This document shows, in pieces, positions 1 to 4,504 of a stretch of DNA of 5,061 nucleotides; the first letter of the stretch is position 1, and every line of letters starts with the position of its first letter. This DNA is from Deltaproteobacteria bacterium (lineage in GTDB: Bacteria > Desulfobacterota > Binatia > UBA9968): the NCBI GenBank assembly GCA_005879435.1, contig VBKX01000669.1:1-5061 (forward strand), read 5' to 3'. Under the pieces are notes generated by a model. The model saw only the letters and a list, made by a program, of their open reading frames with translations. It did no database searches and was not told where the DNA came from. The translations under genes were made by a program, and so were the position numbers.

Positions 1-770
1 CCTGGCTCAATTTCGCCCGCGGCGTGTTCGATACCACGGCCGTGATGCACTTCTCCAAGGAAAAAATTGTTTCCACGGTCAAGTTGGAAGGAGAAGAACA
101 TATTCGGCGTGCCCTCGAAAAGGGCAAAGGCGTTCTCGCCTTGAGCGCCCACTTGGGCAGCTTTACCTTGATCGGCGGGCGCCTGGCCGCGAGCGGTTAC
201 CCATTCAGCGTAATCATAAAGCATCCGGCCGACGAACGCTTTGCTAAATTGACCGACGATTATCGCGCGCAGATCGGCATTCACACGATTTCCGCTAAGC
301 CCCGGCGCGCGGCGGCGCGCGGCGTTCTCAAGGCGTTGCGCGAAAACCGAATCGTATTAATCATCGCCGATGAGTTTAAATCCGGCGACGTGATGGTTGA
401 TTTTTTCGGGTTGAAAGCGCCGGCACCACGCGGCCCGGCGACTCTGGCGCTGCGCACGGGAGCGGTGACTTTACCGATGTTCGCGACGAGACGAACCGAC
501 GACTCAATAGTACTCGAGGTCGGCGCGCCGATCGCGGCGGTGGAACTGGCAGACCTCGATCAAAGCGTTGTCGCCACGACCGCGGTCTACAGCCGCCATC
601 TTGAAGCAGCGATCCGACGCTATCCGGATCAGTGGAACTGGCTCGGGTTACCGAGTCGAGATGGAAAGTTGTCGCGCGCAGAAATGGCGCGTATTTGGCG
701 GGAATCGAGAAAATCTCCTGCCGCGCGAGATCAATCCGACCAGAGCAGCGCGGGCACTTCTTCCCCGTAA
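1..770 (+). CDS. LpxL/HtrB-family lysophospholipid (lipid A) acyltransferase, 5' end cut by window
   Basis: This family transfers an acyl chain to lipid A precursors or other lysolipids at the inner face of the cytoplasmic membrane. The reading frame is open from the first complete codon (position 3) and ends at TAA 768-770, so the N-terminus, including any membrane anchor, lies outside the window. A GTG at 24 is unlikely to be the real start because codons upstream of it still read like the family (WLNFARG). The core shows the GKGVLALSAHLGSF block with the catalytic-type His (codon 150-152), the later VDFFG...APRGPATLALRTGA block and the C-terminal QWNWLGLP, which corresponds to the usual PEQWxW. 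The HX4(D/E) dyad reads H-LGSF-T, so the acidic partner is absent at its normal place. The last ~25 residues are a polar, low-complexity tail. Family assignment is firm; the exact lipid substrate cannot be told. Confidence 0.88.
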   Translation, partial: WLNFARGVFDTTAVMHFSKEKIVSTVKLEGEEHIRRALEKGKGVLALSAHLGSFTLIGGRLAASGYPFSVIIKHPADERFAKLTDDYRAQIGIHTISAKPRRAAARGVLKALRENRIVLIIADEFKSGDVMVDFFGLKAPAPRGPATLALRTGAVTLPMFATRRTDDSIVLEVGAPIAAVELADLDQSVVATTAVYSRHLEAAIRRYPDQWNWLGLPSRDGKLSRAEMARIWRESRKSPAARDQSDQSSAGTSSP

Positions 771-775
771 ATTGA

Positions 776-1378
776 CTATAGTTTCGAGTCGAAACCGGGA
801 TGCAAGATATTCTTTTTCTCGGTCGATTCCAGATAGCGCATGAAACGATATTTATTTTCAATCTCGTCCAAGCGGAGTGGCGGAAGGCCTTTCGGCTGGC
901 CGGGTTCGATTTTTGCCGCAATCAACGTCAACTCGTTGCGATTCCAGGCGCTCGCAAACTCGGCGCGAAATTCTTCCGTCGTCTTCACCCACGTTGCATG
1001 CCTGTAACCCGCGCCTTTGGCGATCATGACGGCGTCAGAATTATGCGACGCGGTGGCCGTGCCGCCGGAAGCTTCGTAAACTTCGTTGTCGAACAGCAAA
1101 TGAATGAGATTACCCGGATTCTGCAGCGCGATGGTGGGTAGACCGCAAAGATTCATGAGAAATGCGCCGTCGCCGTCGATGGCGATGACTTTGCGATGGG
1201 GTAGAGCTAGGGCGAGACCGGCGGCGATGGACGAGACTAATCCCAATGTGCGAGTCTTGAGATTGCCGTCGCTTGGGCGCACCGCCGACCACTCGCGCGC
1301 GCCCCACCCGGTGCAAACCGCCAGGGCGTCGCCCGCGTCACCCGCGATGGCCTTCAAGTAGTCGTAACGTTGTTTCAC
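776..1378 (-). CDS. ThDP-binding (beta, ComE-type) subunit of sulfopyruvate/phosphonopyruvate decarboxylase-like enzyme
   Basis: This is the C-terminal, cofactor-binding half of a split thiamine-diphosphate 2-oxoacid decarboxylase, about 200 residues, the usual size of a ComE-type subunit. Visible signals are the N-terminal substrate/ThDP region with TGWGAREW (residues 24-31), the alternating Gly/Ala segment LGLVSSIAAGLALALP, and the Mg-ThDP motif: GDG at 69-71, then DNEVY at 97-101 with Asn98 as expected metal ligand, followed by SGG. It starts with GTG 1378-1376, which overlaps the TGA of the upstream alpha gene as GTGA. There is no clear Shine-Dalgarno, which suggests translational coupling. 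The pyrimidine-binding half and catalytic Glu are supplied by the neighbour, so the active enzyme should be a heteromer. The homologues known to me decarboxylate 3-sulfopyruvate (coenzyme M synthesis) or phosphonopyruvate. Nothing in the window chooses between these or another 2-oxoacid. Confidence 0.88.
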   Translation of the reverse strand: MKQRYDYLKAIAGDAGDALAVCTGWGAREWSAVRPSDGNLKTRTLGLVSSIAAGLALALPHRKVIAIDGDGAFLMNLCGLPTIALQNPGNLIHLLFDNEVYEASGGTATASHNSDAVMIAKGAGYRHATWVKTTEEFRAEFASAWNRNELTLIAAKIEPGQPKGLPPLRLDEIENKYRFMRYLESTEKKNILHPGFDSKL

Positions 1379-1908
1379 GCTACACCGAGCACGCTTTTGG
1401 TCAGAAGCACGGCGACCGGTCGTTTGGAATCTTCGGCTAAGATTTGCGCGCCGCGCAAAGTCGTGTCGATCTCGTCTTTTTTGCGCAACACGTAGGTGCG
1501 AAACCCCATGGCTTGGAGCACCGGTTCCGTAACCGTTCCGAGAGTGGCAAAGCCGCGGTCGCCGATGTCTCCGGCATAATAAATCAACATCAAGATCGGA
1601 ATTTGAAACTGCAACGACGTAGTGGTGAGCGCGTTACAGCTGTTTAAGAAACCCGCGTTCTGCATGATGATCGCAGTTTTCTTTCCCGCGAGATAAGCTC
1701 CGGCGCAAATGCCGATGCCTTCCTCCTCCCGGCAAAGTGGCACGTGCCTCAGCGCGGCATCGTTTTCCACTGCGCGGATCAGTTCCAGCATCTTCTCGTC
1801 CGGCAGAGTAGCCACGAAGTCGATGCCAGCGTTCTTAAGTCCGGCGACGATGGCCGCGGCCGGCGCTTTTGCGTCCAAAGTTTCCGTTTTTCGTCGCGAA
1901 GGGTCCAA
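1375..1908 (-). CDS. Pyrimidine-binding (alpha, ComD-type) subunit of sulfopyruvate/phosphonopyruvate decarboxylase-like enzyme
   Basis: This is the N-terminal half of the split ThDP decarboxylase. It contains LKNAGIDFVATLPDEKM, the substrate-side segment of the fold, then REEEGIGICAGAYLAGKK with the conserved Glu that activates the ThDP pyrimidine ring, then MQNAGFLNSCNALT, which is diagnostic of the ComD/phosphonopyruvate decarboxylase group. I place the start at TTG 1908-1906: a GGAGG lies at 1923-1919 with 10 nt spacing, and the homologous region begins soon after. An in-frame GTG at 1929-1927 would put the GGAGG inside the gene and add a Cys-rich MCGGCVT leader, so it is less likely. It is the first gene of the two-gene operon and overlaps the beta gene by 4 nt. 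No ComA/B/C or phosphonate mutase genes are nearby, so the substrate is open. Confidence 0.87.
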   Translation of the reverse strand: MDPSRRKTETLDAKAPAAAIVAGLKNAGIDFVATLPDEKMLELIRAVENDAALRHVPLCREEEGIGICAGAYLAGKKTAIIMQNAGFLNSCNALTTTSLQFQIPILMLIYYAGDIGDRGFATLGTVTEPVLQAMGFRTYVLRKKDEIDTTLRGAQILAEDSKRPVAVLLTKSVLGVA

Positions 1909-1918
1909 TGTTACGCAG

Positions 1919-1923
1919 CCTCC
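1919..1923 (-). promoter_or_regulatory. Shine-Dalgarno GGAGG of the ComD-type gene
   Basis: A perfect GGAGG on the minus strand lies 10 nt before TTG 1908-1906. It is the reason for choosing the TTG start over GTG 1929. It also lies within a 16-codon reading frame (ATG 1961 to TAA 1911) that stops 2 nt before the TTG. Confidence 0.55.
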
Positions 1924-1992
1924 GCACACCCTCGACGAAAAACGTGACGAATACCATCCATGTTCTCATCGCTACTGCGAATGCGCCAAGCT

Positions 1993-1998
1993 TGTCAA
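1993..1998 (-). promoter_or_regulatory. Possible -35 element for the decarboxylase operon
   Basis: The minus strand has a perfect TTGACA at 1998-1993, about 85 bp upstream of the operon start. The hexamer at 17-nt spacing (GTAGCG, 1975-1970) is a poor -10, so either an activator compensates or the match is chance. No better promoter was found for this operon. Confidence 0.25.
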
Positions 1999-2032
1999 GT
2001 TAAGGCGATGATGCCATCACGGCGGTTCGCCC

Positions 2033-2060
2033 TTGACAGCAAATTGGCGCGCTCTATAGT
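2033..2060 (+). promoter_or_regulatory. Sigma70-type promoter of the GcvH-like gene
   Basis: There is a perfect -35 TTGACA (2033-2038), a 16-nt spacer and a -10 TATAGT (2055-2060, one mismatch to TATAAT). Transcription should begin near 2066-2068, only about 5-7 nt before ATG 2073. The mRNA would then be leaderless or nearly so, matching the lack of any Shine-Dalgarno before this gene. Confidence 0.75.
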
Positions 2061-2072
2061 TGACTTAAAAAT

Positions 2073-2459
2073 ATGGCCGAAAAGGAAGTCAAAGTCAGCG
2101 AACAACATGTCTGGGTCGGAGTCGACGACGAACATGTTTTGCTCGGCCTGACCAATTATATTCAAGGTGCGCTCGGTACGGTGATTTCCGTTGAGCTTCC
2201 CGACATCGGCGATAGGATCGAGGAAGGCGAAGTTTTTGCCGAGATCGAAACCATATCCACCGTCCATGAGTTCGTGTCGCCGATATCGGGCAAGGTTCTA
2301 GCGGTGAATCCGCATCTCGACAATCATGCTTCGATCATTAACGAGGATCCTTACAGTGAAGGATGGTTGATCGAGGTTCGTTTGAACGACAGCTCCGAAC
2401 TCAATGAACTCATGGATATGGATGAGTACTATCATTTCGTTTTCAAGGACACACTCTAG
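2073..2459 (+). CDS. gcvH: GcvH-like protein (lipoyl-domain fold) lacking the lipoylation lysine
   Basis: The 128-residue product has the length and layout of glycine cleavage H protein: QHVWV near residue 11, LLGLTNYIQGALG, VELPDIGDRIEEGE, the hairpin with SPISGKVLAVN, then NEDPYSEGWLIEV and a C-terminal helix with LMDMDEYYHFV. In a working H protein the lipoyl lysine sits in an ESVKA-type loop and shuttles the aminomethyl group between the P, T and L proteins. Here the aligned loop is EIETISTVHEF, with Ser62 (TCC, 2256-2258) at the lysine position and no other lysine in the loop, so lipoylation by the normal route looks impossible. ATG 2073 is the only possible start, because an in-frame TGA lies at 2061-2063. 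There is no Shine-Dalgarno. No gcvT, gcvP or lipoate ligase gene is adjacent. The fold is clear; the function is not. It may be a structural or regulatory homologue. Confidence 0.88.
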   Translation: MAEKEVKVSEQHVWVGVDDEHVLLGLTNYIQGALGTVISVELPDIGDRIEEGEVFAEIETISTVHEFVSPISGKVLAVNPHLDNHASIINEDPYSEGWLIEVRLNDSSELNELMDMDEYYHFVFKDTL

Positions 2460-2556
2460 ACGCTTCCTGTTGATTTCGGTTATCGCCATCAGCGCGTCCG
2501 TCAGTTTCCGGTGCAAACCGCGCAGTTAAACCCGTGCGCGTCGGAACACGAGGACG

Positions 2557-2586
2557 CCATCGCCCGCCGGCGCCGCGCGATGGTTT
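2557..2586 (+). terminator. Possible terminator downstream of the GcvH-like gene
   Basis: There is a 7-bp perfect stem, CCATCGC (2557-2563) with GCGATGG (2577-2583). The 13-nt GC-rich loop can pair further, and only TTT follows. It lies about 100 nt after the stop codon and the U-tract is short, so the call is tentative. Confidence 0.28.
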
Positions 2587-2669
2587 CCCTGCGCGGACGA
2601 GGGATCCGCTTTGGCGGAAACTTCGGGAAGGCGGACGATGGGTGATGCCGTTGGGCGAAGAGCGGCGAG

Positions 2670-2699
2670 ATTAAAGACTGATTCCGGCCAGAAAATCAG
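2670..2699 (-). terminator. Probable rho-independent terminator of ftsB
   Basis: On the minus strand CTGATT (2699-2694) pairs with AATCAG (2683-2678). Two inner G-U pairs give an 8-bp stem with a 6-nt loop, and the U-rich TCTTTAAT follows at 2677-2670. It begins 12 nt after the ftsB stop codon, the expected place. The stem is short and AT-rich, so strength is uncertain. Confidence 0.5.
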
Positions 2700-2711
2700 C
2701 AGCCAAGGCGA

Positions 2712-3101
2712 TCATCGAGGATTTTGACGCGGTTCTTTTTGTGCCGCTGACGGGCGCGCTTCGGAAGCAGGGTCGTTAATGCCTTGGCGCGGCGCACCGC
2801 GTTTCCCCTGGCTCGGAAAGCGATAGATCACTTCACCCGGCCGGACCAAATTGAGTTCTTCCCTGGCCACCTTTTCAAGAAACGCGTTGTCGTTACGGAT
2901 GCGATAAACGCGGTCTCGCAGAATTGCGTTTTCCTTTTGCATGCGAAAATTCTGTTCGTCAAGCCGATCCTTTTCGCCGCGCAACTGCCAGAGATGCAGT
3001 GCCCCATGCTTACCGACGACGGTGACCAAGGAGAGCATCACGATGAGCGAGCCAAACAGATAAATTGGCCAACGTTGGGGTACGATTGTTCGGAAGCGCA
3101 T
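2712..3101 (-). CDS. ftsB: Cell division protein FtsB (DivIC/septum formation initiator family)
   Basis: FtsB forms the FtsQ-FtsB-FtsL complex in the inner membrane that recruits and activates septal peptidoglycan synthesis. The 129-residue product has a short basic N-terminus, one membrane span at about residues 11-30 (WPIYLFGSLIVMLSLVTVVG), a coiled coil at about 38-80 rich in Leu, Asn and Glu, and the family signature VAREELNLVRPGEVIYRF at 78-95. After that comes a ~34-residue Pro/Arg/Ser-rich hydrophilic tail, which makes the protein longer than the usual ~90-105 residues. The start is ATG 3101-3099; an in-frame TGA lies just upstream (3107-3105), so no longer form is possible. No Shine-Dalgarno precedes it. 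It is divergent from eno, although in many proteobacteria ftsB follows eno on the same strand. Confidence 0.92.
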   Translation of the reverse strand: MRFRTIVPQRWPIYLFGSLIVMLSLVTVVGKHGALHLWQLRGEKDRLDEQNFRMQKENAILRDRVYRIRNDNAFLEKVAREELNLVRPGEVIYRFPSQGKRGAPRQGINDPASEARPSAAQKEPRQNPR

Positions 3102-3103
3102 AG

Positions 3104-3132
3104 TTCAGATGCATAGCAATATAGCATATTTT
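3104..3132 (+). promoter_or_regulatory. Weak candidate eno promoter
   Basis: TTCAGA (3104-3109), a 17-nt spacer and TATTTT (3127-3132) fit the sigma70 pattern with two mismatches in each hexamer. It overlaps the divergent ftsB promoters and the inverted repeat at 3123-3137. Eno is normally well expressed, so the true promoter may be another sequence in this AT-rich gap. Confidence 0.25.
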
Positions 3133-3155
3133 ATGCTTTTGTCTTAAGTTGATAA
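3118..3155 (-). promoter_or_regulatory. Candidate ftsB promoter(s), two overlapping
   Basis: Two minus-strand candidates overlap. One has -35 TTATCA (3155-3150), a 16-nt spacer and -10 TAAAAT (3133-3128). The other has -35 AAGACA (3145-3140), a 16-nt spacer and -10 TATATT (3123-3118). The second would start transcription about 10 nt before ATG 3101, again giving a very short leader. Confidence 0.45.
3123..3137. repeat. Inverted repeat in the ftsB-eno control region
   Basis: AGCATA (3123-3128) and TATGCT (3132-3137) form a perfect 6-bp inverted repeat around TTT. It lies within the divergent promoter region and covers the candidate ftsB -10 at 3133-3128. It has the form of a dimeric repressor operator, but only one copy is seen and no regulator is known. 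Confidence 0.35.
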
Positions 3156-3164
3156 CTTTTTTTC

Positions 3165-3169
3165 GGAGG
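3165..3169 (+). promoter_or_regulatory. Shine-Dalgarno GGAGG of eno
   Basis: A perfect GGAGG lies 7 nt before ATG 3177 but only 4 nt before the adjacent in-frame GTG 3174. This decides the start in favour of ATG 3177. Confidence 0.8.
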
Positions 3170-3176
3170 GCGGGTG

Positions 3177-4463
3177 ATGAAAATTCAACGGGTGCACGCG
3201 CGTGAAGTGCTCGATTCACGAGGACAGCCGACAGTGGAGGTAGAGGTGTCTCTGAAAAACGGCGTGATGGGAAGAGCGACGGTACCGTCGGGAGCTTCGA
3301 CGGGCATTCATGAAGCGGTGGAGCTTCGAGACGGCGGCAAGAGATATCTTGGCAAAGGCGTAGCGAAGGCCGTGGCCCACGTGAACGAAAATATCGCTCC
3401 CCGCTTGCGCGGCAAGGACGCGCGCGGCCAAGCCGCGATCGATCAAATCATGCTCGATTTTGACGGTTCGCCGAATAAGGGCAAACTGGGCGCCAACGCC
3501 ATTCTCGGCGTATCGTTGGCGGTCGCTCACGCCCAAGCAAAGGCGCAAGGCCTGCCGTTATATCGATACTTGGGCGGCTCGGCGGCGAAGACTTTACCGG
3601 TTCCCATGCTCAATGTCTTAAACGGCGGCGCTCACGCCGACAATAACGTCGACGTACAGGAGTTCATGGTCGTACCCATCGGCATGAAAAGCTTCAAGGA
3701 AGCGCTGCGCAGTGCCGCCGAGATTTTCGCGACCCTGAAGAAAGTCTTGCATGACCGGTCGCTCTCCACCAGCGTTGGCGACGAAGGCGGCTTCGCTCCG
3801 CGCGTCCAAAGCAATGCCGAAGCGATCGAGTTGCTCTTGGAAGCGATCACAAAGGCTGGTTACAAAGACGGTTCGCAGGTCGCTCTTGCTTTGGACGTGG
3901 CGTCGAGCGAGTTCTACGACGACGGTAATTATGTCTTCAAGAAATCCGATGGCCAGAAGCGAAGCCGCGACGATATGGTTCGGCTGTACGAAGATTGGGT
4001 AAGGCAATACCCGATTCTCTCTATCGAGGACGGATTCGCCGAGGATGACTGGGAAGGCTGGCGCGTGATGACCCAAGCGTTGGGCAAGAAAATTCAATTG
4101 GTCGGTGACGACTTGTTCGTCACCAATAGAGCTCGTTTGCAGCGGGGCATCGATTCGGAAGTGGCCAATTCCATCCTGGTCAAAGTCAACCAGATCGGTT
4201 CGCTCACCGAGACTTTAGAGACCATGAAGCTCGCTAAAGAATCCGGTTACACCACGGTGATGTCGCACCGTTCCGGTGAAACCGAAGACGTGACCATCGC
4301 GGATCTCGCGGTGGCGACCAACGCGGGACAAATCAAAACCGGCGCGCCTTGCCGCGGCGAACGCACGGCAAAATACAATCAACTATTGCGCATCGAAGAA
4401 GAGTTGGGCAAGCGCGCAGTCTATGCCGGCAAGAGTGCCTTTGGTGCCAAGCGCGGCAAGTGA
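3177..4463 (+). CDS. eno: Enolase (phosphopyruvate hydratase)
   Basis: Enolase interconverts 2-phosphoglycerate and phosphoenolpyruvate in cytoplasmic glycolysis/gluconeogenesis. The 428-residue length is standard. All key residues are present (numbered from ATG 3177): the mobile loop SGASTG at 38-43, Glu203 in GDEGG, Mg ligands Asp240 (ALDVASSEFY), Glu284 (SIEDGFAEDDW) and Asp311 (LVGDD), the base Lys336 (VKVNQIG), His364-Arg365-Ser366 (SHRSGETED), and Lys387 (IKTGAPCRGERTAKYNQ). The C-terminal YNQLLRIEEELG is typical. The gene has its own strong Shine-Dalgarno and is divergent from ftsB; nth follows on the same strand 25 nt after the stop or overlapping it, depending on the nth start. Nothing suggests degeneration or transfer. 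Confidence 0.98.
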   Translation: MKIQRVHAREVLDSRGQPTVEVEVSLKNGVMGRATVPSGASTGIHEAVELRDGGKRYLGKGVAKAVAHVNENIAPRLRGKDARGQAAIDQIMLDFDGSPNKGKLGANAILGVSLAVAHAQAKAQGLPLYRYLGGSAAKTLPVPMLNVLNGGAHADNNVDVQEFMVVPIGMKSFKEALRSAAEIFATLKKVLHDRSLSTSVGDEGGFAPRVQSNAEAIELLLEAITKAGYKDGSQVALALDVASSEFYDDGNYVFKKSDGQKRSRDDMVRLYEDWVRQYPILSIEDGFAEDDWEGWRVMTQALGKKIQLVGDDLFVTNRARLQRGIDSEVANSILVKVNQIGSLTETLETMKLAKESGYTTVMSHRSGETEDVTIADLAVATNAGQIKTGAPCRGERTAKYNQLLRIEEELGKRAVYAGKSAFGAKRGK

Positions 4464-4469
4464 AAAGCA

Positions 4470-4504
4470 ATCGGTCGCCCGTCCAGCGGTGCGACGCGAC
4501 CGGT
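4470..4504 (+). repeat. Stem-loop at the eno-nth junction
   Basis: ATCGGTCGC (4470-4478) can pair with GCGACCGGT (4496-4504), nine pairs with one G-U, closing a 17-nt loop. It begins 7 nt after the eno stop and has no T-run, so it is not a classic rho-independent terminator. The candidate nth start GTG 4489-4491 lies in the loop. Confidence 0.4.

Larger units (their letters stand above)
2460..2711. other. 252-bp non-coding gap with clustered inverted repeats
   Basis: No convincing protein or tRNA gene is seen on either strand between the GcvH-like gene and ftsB. The stretch contains consecutive potential stem-loops: 2519-2524/2535-2540, 2557-2563/2577-2583, 2586-2590/2600-2604, 2605-2609/2614-2618 and 2678-2683/2694-2699. 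The last is likely the ftsB terminator. The rest could be a structured RNA, a weak terminator for the GcvH-like gene, or simply GC-rich spacer. No known RNA family was recognised. Confidence 0.4.

Noticed and set aside
376..921. Minus-strand open frame of 181 codons across the acyltransferase 3' end and the ComE-type gene
   Set aside because: It overlaps two confidently identified genes, is rich in Arg/Ser/Pro and shows no domain; treated as a shadow frame.
1995..2267. Minus-strand open frame antisense to the GcvH-like gene and its promoter
   Set aside because: The plus-strand frame has clear H-protein homology and a good promoter; the antisense product has no recognisable features.
2593..2638. 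Repeated octamer GCGGACGA (2593-2600 and 2631-2638)
   Set aside because: Only two copies with no regular spacer or flanking symmetry; expected by chance in GC-rich sequence and not a CRISPR or iteron array.
2460..2711. Possible tRNA, tmRNA, 6S, 4.5S or RNase P RNA gene
   Set aside because: I looked for the T-loop GTTCGA, the tmRNA ends, the SRP apical motif and the RNase P core and saw none on either strand.
3174..3176. GTG as an alternative enolase start one codon upstream
   Set aside because: It lies only 4 nt from the GGAGG, whereas ATG 3177 has a 7-nt spacing and matches the usual enolase N-terminus.
3618..4097. Long minus-strand open frame (159 codons) inside eno
   Set aside because: It is entirely antisense to enolase, whose catalytic motifs are all intact; the translated sequence has no recognisable domain and reflects codon bias.
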